From NCBI GenBank assembly GCA_018240465.1, contig JAFEFS010000037.1, forward strand, positions 1-48,718: a stretch of DNA of 48,718 nucleotides. The letters run 5' to 3'. The position numbers and the translations under genes are program-made. Below are positions 14,818-23,400 of the stretch, in pieces (position 1 is the stretch's first letter; each line of letters begins with the position of its first letter). Below the pieces are notes generated by a model. It saw nothing but the letters and a program-made list of their open reading frames with translations, ran no database searches and was not told where the DNA came from. The DNA is from Pseudomonadota bacterium (GTDB taxonomy: Bacteria > Pseudomonadota > Gammaproteobacteria > Xanthomonadales > Rhodanobacteraceae).

Positions 14818-17800
14818 ATGGGGCAGACTGGAATGCGGGGAAGAGGCGTGGTTCATTGGCGGGCTCTCCTTATCGCGATCCTCGCGATATGGTTTCGTCC
14901 GGCCCATGCCGACGCGATCGGCAACCTGCGCAGCGTCGCGCAGGCGGCTGATGGCGGCGCGGTAACGGCGTGGGAGCTGGCCACCGACGGCGGCGCCCGC
15001 GTCCGCATCGAACTGCTGCGCGCCGACATGTTTCGACTGCAGGCCGGACGCGACGGCAAGCTGCTCGCGGCCGGTGACAAGGCCACTTCCATCGTGCTGC
15101 CGCAGGTCGGAGAGCGGGCCGCGTTCAGCGTCGAGGAAGACGCGAACGAAGTGCGCATCCGTACCGAGGCGCTGGTACTGCACATCCAGCGCCGGCCGCT
15201 GCGCTTCGCGCTCGACCGTATCGATGCCGGCAAGGTCGTGCCGCTGTGGCGCGAGGTGCAGTCGCTCGATCTCGGCAAGGCGCTGAGCGCACAGGTGCTG
15301 TCGAGTACGCCCGACGAACGTTTCTACGGAGGCGGCCAGCAGAACGGACGTTTCGAGTTCAAGGGTCGCGAGCTGGAAATTTCCTATTCCGGCGGTTGGG
15401 AAGAGGGCGATCGCCCGAGCCCGGCGCCAATGCTGCTCAGCTCGCGTGGCTGGGGCATGCTGCGCAACACCTGGGCAGACGGTGACTATGATCTGCGCCA
15501 GCCGGACCAGGCCGTGCTGTCGCACAAGGAAGACCGCTTCGACGCGTACTACTTCGTCGGCGCGGGATTGCACGAACTGCTCGATCGCTACACCGCTTTG
15601 ACCGGACGCGCCGGCCTGTTGCCACGCTGGGGCTATTCCTACGGCGACGCTGATTGCTACAACGACGGCGACAACAGGAAGAAGCCCGGCACCGTACCCG
15701 AAGGCTGGAGCGACGGTCCGACCGGCACTACGCCGGACGTGATCGACAGCGTCGCGAAAAAGTACCGCGAGTTCGACATGCCCGGCGGCTGGATCCTGCC
15801 CAACGACGGTTACGGTTGTGGCTACACCGATTTGCAGAAGGTCGTGCAGGGGTTGGCAAAATACGGCTTCAAGACCGGGCTCTGGACCGAGAACGGCGTC
15901 GAGAAGATCGCCTGGGAAGTCGGCACCGCCGGCACACGGGTGCAGAAGCTCGACGTGGCGTGGACCGGCCAGGGCTATCAGTTTGCTATGGATGCGAACC
16001 ACTCCGCCTGGGACGGCATCTTCAACAACTCCGATTCGCGCCCGTTCCTGTGGACGGTGATGGGTTGGGCCGGCATCCAGCGCTACGCAGTGGCGTGGAC
16101 CGGCGACCAGAGCGGCAGCTGGGATTACATCCGCTGGCACATTCCCACGCTGATCGGCTCGGGCCTGTCCGGCTATGCCTATGCGACCGGTGATGTCGAC
16201 GGCATCTTCGGCGGCAGCGCGGAAACCTTCACCCGCGATTTGCAATGGAAGGCGTTCACGCCGGTGCTGATGGGCATGTCCGGCTGGTCCGCGAACGTGC
16301 GCAAGCATCCGTGGGCGTTCGACGAGCCCTACCGCAGCATCAATCGCGACTATCTGAAATTGAAGATGCGCCTGACTCCGTACATGTACGGTCTCGCGCA
16401 CGAAGCGGAAACACGCGGCGCGCCGATCGTGCGCGGCCTGATGTGGGATTACCCGCAGGATCCGCAGGCCGCGGGCGAGGCGTACAAATACCAATTCCTG
16501 CTCGGTCGCGACCTGCTGATCGCGCCGGTGTACCGCAGCCAGGCCGCAAGCCGCGGCTGGCGTCGCGACATCCACCTGCCGCAGGGCCGTTGGATCGACT
16601 ACTGGGACGGTCGCCAGTTGCAGGCCGGGGCGCCGGGGCGGCAAATCGACCGCCAGGTGGAACTGGCGACGCTGCCGCTGTTCGTGCGCGCGGGCGCGAT
16701 CCTGCCGATGTACCCGGCGATGCTGTTCGACGGCGAGAAGCCGCTGGACGAAGTCACCTTCGATCTCTATCCGCAGGGCGAATCGCAGTACACGCTGTAC
16801 GAAGACGACGGCCACACGCGCCGCTACGCCCAGGGCGAATCGAGCGAACAGATGGTCACCATGCAGGCGCCAGCACAAGGCGCAGGCGAAGTGCGCGTGC
16901 GCATCGATGCGGTGAAAGGCCGGTACGCTGGGCAACTGCCGCAGCGCCGCTACGCGCTGCGTGTGCTCGCCCGCCAGCAGCCGAAAGCGGTGGATCTCGA
17001 TGGCCGCGCGCTGCCGAAGCTCGCCGACCGTGCCGCGTTCGATGCGGCGAAGGAAGGCTGGTACTTCGATGCGAGCGACCGCCGCGGCACCTTGCACGTG
17101 CGCACCGCGCCGGTCGACATCCGCACCGCGCTGGTGTTCCGTCTCGACATCGCCGTGGCGCCGGCCGTGCCCGACGACGATTTCCCCGCCGCGCCGGCGT
17201 TGGGCCGCGCATTGCCTGCCGACGGGTTGCTCGTGGTCAATCGTCCCGCGGAAGAGCCGGGCCATGCGCTCGAGAATGCGTTCGACGACGATCCGGCGAC
17301 GTGGTTCCGCACGGTGCGCAACCAGGCCGTGCGCACCGGCGCGCACGAATGGACGATCGGTTTCGGCGAACGCAAGCTGATCGACGGCATCGAACTCGCG
17401 CCGCGCAACGACAAGAACTGGAAGCACGGCCAGGTGCGCGATTACGAGGTCTATCTCGCCGACAGCAATGGCGAGTGGGGCGAGCCGATCACCAAAGGCC
17501 GGCTCAAGCTCGAGCAAGGCATGCAGAAGATCGAGTTCGCACCGCACGCGGGCCGCCTGCTGCGTTTCCGCGTGCTCAGCGTGCAGAACCCCGAAGGCGA
17601 CGGCGCCAGCGATCTCGATCCGATGGTTGGTGCCGCGCAAGCCGGCAAGGTACGCGCGTTCGACGCGCTGCGGCCGCGCGACGTCGGCCCGATCGCGCTG
17701 TCGACGTTCCACATCCTCGAACACCGCGTCGACGAACGCGCGCAGCAGCAACGCCCGTTGTCCGAACTGACCCTGCCGGAAACGTTGGTGAAGAATGTTG

Positions 17801-18192
17801 CGCGCGACAAGGCGTTCGGCGGCAAGGCCGAGATGCGCATGAACGGTCTGCAATTCCGCCGCGGCCTCGGCGTCGGCCCCGCCAGCCGCATCGACGTGAA
17901 GCTCGACGGCAACTGGCAATTGCTGCGTGCCGACCTCGGCATCGACGACAGCTGCCGCGACGCGGGCGGCCTGCAATTCCAGATCTGGGGCGACGAGCGG
18001 CTGCTCTACGACAGCGGCCTGGTGAAGGCGCCCGGTGTGGTCAAGCCCGACCTCGACATCCGTGGCCTGCACGGTTTGAGTCTGCGCACCCTTGGTGCGC
18101 AGGGCCCGCGTCCGGCGCAGGTCTGCGCCAACTGGGCCAACGCGGCGCTGATAGGCCAGGAAGGCGACACCGCCAGCATCGTTTCACCCTGA
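14818..18192 (+). CDS. Secreted GH31 glycosidase with F5/8-type C and NPCBM modules, possible alpha-N-acetylgalactosaminidase
   Basis: The 1124-residue protein has a signal peptide (~residues 6-32, ending RPAHADA), an N-terminal GH31 beta-sandwich (~45-250) and a GH31 barrel (~265-600). The nucleophile region is KLDVAW (D379) and the acid/base is D430 in AWTGDQSGSW. Classical alpha-glucosidases instead carry a WxDMNE-type nucleophile, so the specificity differs; the KLDVAW form resembles what I recall of GH31 alpha-GalNAc-ases (inference). C-terminal modules: F5/8 type C/CBM32-like (~800-935) and NPCBM (~960-1120, with RRGLGVGPASRIDVKL). It is the first gene of the plus-strand arm. Start ATG 14818; an ATG five codons on (14833) gives a more compact signal peptide. 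Confidence 0.85.
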   Translation: MGQTGMRGRGVVHWRALLIAILAIWFRPAHADAIGNLRSVAQAADGGAVTAWELATDGGARVRIELLRADMFRLQAGRDGKLLAAGDKATSIVLPQVGERAAFSVEEDANEVRIRTEALVLHIQRRPLRFALDRIDAGKVVPLWREVQSLDLGKALSAQVLSSTPDERFYGGGQQNGRFEFKGRELEISYSGGWEEGDRPSPAPMLLSSRGWGMLRNTWADGDYDLRQPDQAVLSHKEDRFDAYYFVGAGLHELLDRYTALTGRAGLLPRWGYSYGDADCYNDGDNRKKPGTVPEGWSDGPTGTTPDVIDSVAKKYREFDMPGGWILPNDGYGCGYTDLQKVVQGLAKYGFKTGLWTENGVEKIAWEVGTAGTRVQKLDVAWTGQGYQFAMDANHSAWDGIFNNSDSRPFLWTVMGWAGIQRYAVAWTGDQSGSWDYIRWHIPTLIGSGLSGYAYATGDVDGIFGGSAETFTRDLQWKAFTPVLMGMSGWSANVRKHPWAFDEPYRSINRDYLKLKMRLTPYMYGLAHEAETRGAPIVRGLMWDYPQDPQAAGEAYKYQFLLGRDLLIAPVYRSQAASRGWRRDIHLPQGRWIDYWDGRQLQAGAPGRQIDRQVELATLPLFVRAGAILPMYPAMLFDGEKPLDEVTFDLYPQGESQYTLYEDDGHTRRYAQGESSEQMVTMQAPAQGAGEVRVRIDAVKGRYAGQLPQRRYALRVLARQQPKAVDLDGRALPKLADRAAFDAAKEGWYFDASDRRGTLHVRTAPVDIRTALVFRLDIAVAPAVPDDDFPAAPALGRALPADGLLVVNRPAEEPGHALENAFDDDPATWFRTVRNQAVRTGAHEWTIGFGERKLIDGIELAPRNDKNWKHGQVRDYEVYLADSNGEWGEPITKGRLKLEQGMQKIEFAPHAGRLLRFRVLSVQNPEGDGASDLDPMVGAAQAGKVRAFDALRPRDVGPIALSTFHILEHRVDERAQQQRPLSELTLPETLVKNVARDKAFGGKAEMRMNGLQFRRGLGVGPASRIDVKLDGNWQLLRADLGIDDSCRDAGGLQFQIWGDERLLYDSGLVKAPGVVKPDLDIRGLHGLSLRTLGAQGPRPAQVCANWANAALIGQEGDTASIVSP

Positions 18193-18272
18193 TCCTTTTT
18201 TTGGTCATCGCACGACACCCCGCAAACCATCCAACGCCACAGCGGCTTCCGCTGCCGAACGAGGAAACGAAG

Positions 18273-21257
18273 ATGTCTTCCAGCCGTCACTACCGCATCG
18301 CCTTGACCCGCCTGTCCGTCGCCCTGGCCGCAGTGCTGGCCGCCGTTCCACTGGCCGCGCAGGAAGCGTCGCCGGACAAGGACAAGAACGACGACAAGAA
18401 AACCACCACGCAGATGGAACGCATCGAGGTCACCGGATCCAACATCAAACGCACCGACATCGAGACCGCTTCGCCGCTGCAGATCATCAGCAAGGCGGAA
18501 ATCGAAAGCATGGGCGCGCGCACCCTGCTGCAGGTGCTCGACAATCTGCCCGCCGCACGCCCCGCGCAACAGGATTTCAAGTCGCTGTTCACCGGCTCGG
18601 ACGGCGCATCCCAGGCCAACCTGCGAGGCCTCGGCGCACAGGGCACGCTGGTGCTGCTGAACGGCCGTCGCCTGTCGTACTACGGGGCGCCGGCGGGGTT
18701 CCAGACCCAATTCGTCAACATAGACGCGATTCCCGCCGCCGCGATCGAGCGCATGGAAGTGCTGACCGACGGCGCCTCGGCCGTGTACGGCACCGACGCG
18801 GTCGCCGGCGTGATCAACGTCATCACCAGGCAGGCATACCAGGGTGCCGAGCTGAGCCTGTCGTCGGACAGTTCCTCGCGCATCGGCACCTACGGCGAGC
18901 ATCAGGCCAGCATCACCGCCGGCACAGGCAACCTCGCCGAAGACCGCTACAACGTCTACGGCTCGATCAACCTGTACCGGCGCGATCCGATCCCGCTTTC
19001 CGACTGGTACGACAAGAAGCCGGCGCAGTTCTACGTCAACAATCCGAACTACATCAAGAATTTCCGCCTCGACACGGGCAGTGCGCCCGGTGTGTTCAAT
19101 CCCGGCTCCTATTTCGCCTTCGATCCGAAGACCGGCGCGCGCGTGCAGGAAGCGGCGCCCGGCTGCAACAACAAGATCACTGAAGCCGCCGGTACGCGCT
19201 GCGTGTGGCAGACCTGGCTGAACAACCAGATCGACGCGGGTGCGCAGTCGGATCGGGCCACCGGCTATCTACACGGTACGTTCCAGCTGACCGATTCGCT
19301 GCAGGCGTTTGGTGAGGTGACCTACACCGACATCGACCTCAAGGCCAACGGCGGCACGCCGCGTGCGTTCAACACCACGACCGGCAACCCGACCAGTTGG
19401 TTCGCGCGCAACACCGGCTCCAGCGTCAACAAGTTCTTCTATCCGTTCCTCGGCCCGAACAACGAGTACAACCACGCCAGCCCCGGGCTGAAGGCGCTGA
19501 TGGGCGGGGTCGTGGGCCTGCAATACCTGTTGCAGGATGTGGGCAGCGGCTACTTCGGCCAGCACAACACCGACGAGAGCTACCGTGCCCTCGCCGGTCT
19601 GCGCGGCAACTTCGGCGACTGGGACTGGGAAAGCGCACTCACTACTGCCGGCTCGGCGTCGGTCACCTATCAAACGGTCAACGTCAATCTCGAAGGTTTC
19701 AAGAAGGCGTTTGGTCCGTTCACCATCGATCCAGGTACCGGCCGCGTGATCATCTCCGACCACCCGGCCTACCAATTCGGCGTGATCAGCGATGCGAACG
19801 CTGCGCTGCTGCGCGCAGCCTATCCCACCTTCGACATCCGCTCCTGGACCCGGCTCACCACCTGGGACGGCAAGATCGAAGGCCCGCTGGCCACGCTGCC
19901 CGCGGGCGAGATGCGTGCGGCGTTCGGTTTCAGCGTGGCGCGCGAATCGTTTTACACGCCGGGCAATACGGATGCGGCGAACGGCCTGATCACGCAGCAG
20001 GGCGGTTCGTTTTTCAACGGCAAGCGCACGACCGGCGCCGTATTCGGCGAAGCCGTCGCGCCGATCACCGACAAGATCGAAGTCGACGGCGCGCTGCGCG
20101 TGGACAAATATCCGAACTTCGACGCCAACGTCGCGCCGAAGTTCGGCATCAAATACCAGGTAGTGCCGGAGTTCTTGTTGCGCGGCACTTATTCCGAGGG
20201 TTTCCGCGCGCCGAGTCTGGCGGAATCGGGAGTCGGCGGCATCTTCGCCCAGTTGGGTGGTTATCGCGACCCGACTCGTTGCAGCGAAACCAACGCGATC
20301 GCCAACCTGCTGCTGCAATCGAAGCGCGCCGGCGACGTGGACCTCGGCAATACGCTGTTGAACTCCGATTGCAGCCGCACGGTGGCGCGCGTGACCCAGC
20401 CCAATCCCGACCTGCAGCCGGAAAAGGCCAAGATCAGCACGCTCGGTTTCGTGTTCGAGCCGACCAAGCAGTTGTCCGTGTCGGCCGACTATTGGTTCAT
20501 CTACCGCCGCAACGAGATCGCCGCGCCCGATTACACCAAGCCGGCAGACATCATCTCTTCGACTCGATTCGATATCACCGACACCGATCGCGCGAACATG
20601 GCGGCGGTGGCCGCGATGTGCGCCGACCCAGCCAGCGGTGTGGTCTGCCCCGGCACGCTGCCGACCTATACCGTCGGCAACGTGGCCAGTGTCGTCGGTC
20701 GCTACAAGAATCGCGGACGCACCCTGGTCGATGGCTTCGACATCGACGCCCGCGCCCGTTTCCCGCTCGATCGCTGGGGCAAGCTGACCCTTGGCGTGGC
20801 TGCGACGATTGCGCGTCGTACCGACACGATCCTCTACGATCCGAGCCAGGGCCTGGACTACGGCAATGTCGTCGGTTGGTACAACAACCCGCGCCTGCGC
20901 GCCACGCTCAACGCCGACTGGAACTACGGGAACTGGACCACCAGCCTGTTCGTCAACTATACCGGCAAGACCAAATGGGGCTATGACCAGACCGACGTCG
21001 ACAATGCGCAGGCGAACTGCACCGCCGGTTATCTGGCGCTGCCTTCCAACCTTTGTGGTGGCGTGCCGGCATGGTGGACGGCCAACCTCGGCGTGACCTG
21101 GAAGCCGGTCGAGAGGCTGCAGGCCGGCCTCACGATCAAGAACCTGTTCAACCGTCTGCCGTTCTACGATCCGAACAGCTTCCTCGGCGACGCCAGCGAC
21201 TACACGAACAACTACGGCCGCATCTACAGCGTCTCGTTGACCTACAAGTTCCTGTAA
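18273..21257 (+). CDS. TonB-dependent outer-membrane receptor (glycan/oligosaccharide uptake)
   Basis: The 994-residue protein has a signal peptide ending LAAVPLAAQEA (~residue 31), a charged linker, a TonB-box-like segment MERIEVTGS, a plug domain (~45-185) with LLQVLDNLPAA, ANLRGLGAQGTLVLLNGRRL and the typical IDAIPAAAIERMEVLTDGAS-AVYGTDAVAGVINVIT region, and a 22-strand-type barrel ending in the aromatic-rich YSVSLTYKFL. It belongs to the Xanthomonas/Caulobacter-type receptors linked to sugar utilisation. ATG at 18273 has GAGGAAACGA upstream. The gene is 80 nt after the GH31 gene and would import GalNAc-containing oligosaccharides or monosaccharide across the outer membrane (inferred from context). 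Confidence 0.92.
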   Translation: MSSSRHYRIALTRLSVALAAVLAAVPLAAQEASPDKDKNDDKKTTTQMERIEVTGSNIKRTDIETASPLQIISKAEIESMGARTLLQVLDNLPAARPAQQDFKSLFTGSDGASQANLRGLGAQGTLVLLNGRRLSYYGAPAGFQTQFVNIDAIPAAAIERMEVLTDGASAVYGTDAVAGVINVITRQAYQGAELSLSSDSSSRIGTYGEHQASITAGTGNLAEDRYNVYGSINLYRRDPIPLSDWYDKKPAQFYVNNPNYIKNFRLDTGSAPGVFNPGSYFAFDPKTGARVQEAAPGCNNKITEAAGTRCVWQTWLNNQIDAGAQSDRATGYLHGTFQLTDSLQAFGEVTYTDIDLKANGGTPRAFNTTTGNPTSWFARNTGSSVNKFFYPFLGPNNEYNHASPGLKALMGGVVGLQYLLQDVGSGYFGQHNTDESYRALAGLRGNFGDWDWESALTTAGSASVTYQTVNVNLEGFKKAFGPFTIDPGTGRVIISDHPAYQFGVISDANAALLRAAYPTFDIRSWTRLTTWDGKIEGPLATLPAGEMRAAFGFSVARESFYTPGNTDAANGLITQQGGSFFNGKRTTGAVFGEAVAPITDKIEVDGALRVDKYPNFDANVAPKFGIKYQVVPEFLLRGTYSEGFRAPSLAESGVGGIFAQLGGYRDPTRCSETNAIANLLLQSKRAGDVDLGNTLLNSDCSRTVARVTQPNPDLQPEKAKISTLGFVFEPTKQLSVSADYWFIYRRNEIAAPDYTKPADIISSTRFDITDTDRANMAAVAAMCADPASGVVCPGTLPTYTVGNVASVVGRYKNRGRTLVDGFDIDARARFPLDRWGKLTLGVAATIARRTDTILYDPSQGLDYGNVVGWYNNPRLRATLNADWNYGNWTTSLFVNYTGKTKWGYDQTDVDNAQANCTAGYLALPSNLCGGVPAWWTANLGVTWKPVERLQAGLTIKNLFNRLPFYDPNSFLGDASDYTNNYGRIYSVSLTYKFL

Positions 21258-21266
21258 ACGCCACAC

Positions 21267-21294
21267 CCGCCGCCGGGCTTCGGCTCGGTGGCGG
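21267..21294 (+). other. GC-rich UUCG-tetraloop hairpin after the TonB receptor gene
   Basis: Arms CCGCCGCCGGGC (21267-21278) and GCTCGGTGGCGG (21283-21294) pair at 10 of 12 positions around a TTCG tetraloop, 9 nt after the receptor stop. There is no clear T-run (only CTTTCC further on), so it is either a weak terminator or a 3'-end stabiliser that lowers expression of the amidohydrolase and regulator relative to the receptor. Confidence 0.55.
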
Positions 21295-21331
21295 ATCCGC
21301 TTTCCCACGTCGGGCGGACTAGAATGAGACG

Positions 21332-22573
21332 ATGAAAATATCGACAAGGCATCAACCCGCTCTCGTGCCGCCCGCGCGGGCAAGATGCTTCTGCTGCACG
21401 CCGCCACGGTCGATCGTGCGCGACAGCGCCGGAAAGAATCCGCTGCAGACGGTGCGCGATGCGGGCAAGGCCGGTCTGCGCCTGACCGATTTCCGGCCGC
21501 AGAGCATGCTGCGCTTGCGCGAGACGCGCATCGAGCGTCCGCGCTTTCCGGTGATCGACGTGCACACGCATTTGAGCTGGATGAGCCAGACGCGCAGCGG
21601 CGTTTCGGTCGGCGAGGAGATGACCTGGTTCGCCTCACCCGAGGAGGTGCTGCCGATCATGGAGCGCAAGGGCATCCGCGCGATGGTCAACCTGACCGGC
21701 GGCGTCGGCACCGGACTGGAAGCCGCGATCGATCGCTTCGATCGTGCGGCACCGGGCCGCTTCCTGACCATGACCGAACCGTCGTTCGAGCACATCGCCG
21801 AGCCCGACTACCCGCGGCGCCAGGCCGATGCCTTGGCGCACGCCCGGCGCGCCGGCGCCTGCGGCCTCAAGCTGCTGAAGACGCTCGGCCTCTACCTGCG
21901 TGAACACGTCGACGAAGGTGTGCGGCTGACCATCGACGACCGCCGCTTCGACTCGATGTGGGCGACCTGCGCCGACCTGAATCTGCCGGTGTTCATCCAC
22001 AGCGCCGATCCGGCCGCGTTCTTCCTGCCCACCGACGCACGCAACGAACGCTACGAGGAACTCGCCAACCATCCGGACTGGTCGTTCTACGGCGAGGAAT
22101 TCCCGAGCTACGACGAACTGATCGCCGCGCGCGACCGTGTCATCGCGCGCCATCCGCGGACGACATTCGTGCTCATGCACGTCGGTTCGCAGGCCGAGGA
22201 CCTCGCCGCGATTTCCGCTTGTCTGGCGCGGCACCCGAACGTGCACGTCGACATCAGCGCGCGCGTCGGCGAACTCGGGCGCCAGCCGCGCGCGAGCCGG
22301 CAGTTCTTCGAGCGCTGGCAGGACCGCATCCTGTTCGGCACCGATGCGGTGCCGTCACCGTGGGGCGACGAGGTGCCGCAGCAATTGCTCGGCGATGCGC
22401 TCTACGAAATCTACTATCGGTTTCTGGAGACGGAAGACGAGTATTTCGACTATGCTCCGGCGGAGATTCCGCCACAGGGGCGCTGGGCCATTTACGGCGT
22501 CGGCCTGCCTGATGCGATATTGCGCAAGATTTATCACGACAACGCCGCCCGTCTGCTTGGCTTGAGTGCATGA
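21332..22573 (+). CDS. PF04909-type metal-dependent amidohydrolase, candidate missing step of the locus
   Basis: The 413-residue protein is an amidohydrolase-superfamily TIM barrel. Expected metal and catalytic residues are visible: H78-x-H80 in VIDVHTHL, K180/K183 in GLKLLKTLG, H223 in VFIHSADP, H283 in VLMHVGS and D338 in FGTDAVP. The Amidohydro_2 (PF04909) family includes hydrolases, lactonases and decarboxylases, so the reaction is not defined. No classical N-acetylgalactosamine-6-phosphate deacetylase is encoded in the locus, so this gene is a candidate for that step (inference). The first ~28 residues are odd (CFCC cluster, basic) and poorly predicted; GTG at 21416 is an alternative start. 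It overlaps the DeoR regulator gene by ATGA. Confidence 0.8.
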   Translation: MKISTRHQPALVPPARARCFCCTPPRSIVRDSAGKNPLQTVRDAGKAGLRLTDFRPQSMLRLRETRIERPRFPVIDVHTHLSWMSQTRSGVSVGEEMTWFASPEEVLPIMERKGIRAMVNLTGGVGTGLEAAIDRFDRAAPGRFLTMTEPSFEHIAEPDYPRRQADALAHARRAGACGLKLLKTLGLYLREHVDEGVRLTIDDRRFDSMWATCADLNLPVFIHSADPAAFFLPTDARNERYEELANHPDWSFYGEEFPSYDELIAARDRVIARHPRTTFVLMHVGSQAEDLAAISACLARHPNVHVDISARVGELGRQPRASRQFFERWQDRILFGTDAVPSPWGDEVPQQLLGDALYEIYYRFLETEDEYFDYAPAEIPPQGRWAIYGVGLPDAILRKIYHDNAARLLGLSA

Positions 22574-23364
22574 CTACCGAATCCCCCGCGCCGCGCCTGC
22601 TCGTCGAAGAACGCCGCCGTCTCATCGTCGAACAGGTAGAACGCGAGGGTCGGGCCACAGTCGAGGAGCTGGCGGCGCGCTTCAGGATCTCGCCGGTGAC
22701 GATCCGTGCCGATCTCGAAGCACTTGCGCGCAACGCCGCGATCGTGCGCGCGCATGGCGGCGCGCTGCCTACGCCGGCGCATGCGCTCGACACGCCGCTG
22801 AGCATCAAGGAAACGCGTCGTCACGCGCAGAAGCGGCGCATCGGCCAGGCAGCGGCGAAGCTGGTCGAGGACGGTGAAACGATCATTCTCGATTCCGGCT
22901 CGACCACGATCGAGATCGCGCGTGCGCTGCGCCAGCGCAAGTGGGGCGAGCTGACCGTGATCACCAACGGGCTGCACATCGCGCTCGAACTCGGTGCGAT
23001 CCCGGCAATCCGCGTGATGATGCTTGGCGGCCTGCTGCGCGCGAGTTCGCAGTCGCTGGTCGGCTCCGGCGCCGAGCAGATGCTCGCGCAGCTTTCCGCC
23101 GACCGCCTGTTCCTCGGTGTCGACGGCATCGATACGGAAGTCGGCGTGACCACGCCCGACCCCCAGGAGGCGACGCTCAACACGCTGATGATCCGCGTCT
23201 CGCGCGAGGTCGTCGGCGTGTTCGACTCGAGCAAGTTCGGTCAGCGCTGCCTGTCGGTGATCGCGCCGCTGTCCGGGCTGCACGCGATCTTCACCGACAC
23301 CGGCGCATCGAGCGAACATGTGCGCGCACTGGAGGAGGCCGGGGTGCAGGTGAAGCTGGTCTGA
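22570..23364 (+). CDS. agaR: DeoR-family transcriptional regulator, AgaR-like
   Basis: The 264-residue protein has a DeoR-type winged helix at the N-terminus (EERRRLIVEQVEREGRATVEELAARFRISPVTIRADLEALA, residues ~13-53, then IVRAHGGAL) and a sugar-phosphate-sensing DeoRC domain (~residues 85-245) with ILDSGSTTIEIARAL, VITNGLHIALEL and DRLFLGVDGID, where family effectors bind. Family members, including AgaR, usually repress and are released by phosphosugars. It is the last gene of the plus-strand arm, coupled by ATGA overlap to the amidohydrolase gene, and is the likely ligand for the CTTTC operators at 14516-14540 and 14707-14741. The name AgaR comes from context. Confidence 0.85.
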   Translation: MTTESPAPRLLVEERRRLIVEQVEREGRATVEELAARFRISPVTIRADLEALARNAAIVRAHGGALPTPAHALDTPLSIKETRRHAQKRRIGQAAAKLVEDGETIILDSGSTTIEIARALRQRKWGELTVITNGLHIALELGAIPAIRVMMLGGLLRASSQSLVGSGAEQMLAQLSADRLFLGVDGIDTEVGVTTPDPQEATLNTLMIRVSREVVGVFDSSKFGQRCLSVIAPLSGLHAIFTDTGASSEHVRALEEAGVQVKLV

Positions 23365-23400
23365 GCGCGGCCGTGGGCGAGAATTGCCGCCCGACGGATG

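Noticed and set aside
14782..18072. A 1096-codon open frame on the minus strand opposite the GH31 gene
   Set aside because: It is a GC-rich antisense shadow: it has no domain, no signal and a His/Ala/Arg-rich composition, while the plus-strand frame has clear GH31, F5/8C and NPCBM features.
16245..18272. In-frame extension of the TonB receptor upstream to 16245
   Set aside because: It overlaps the GH31 gene, has no family similarity, and a strong ribosome-binding site and signal peptide mark the start at 18273.
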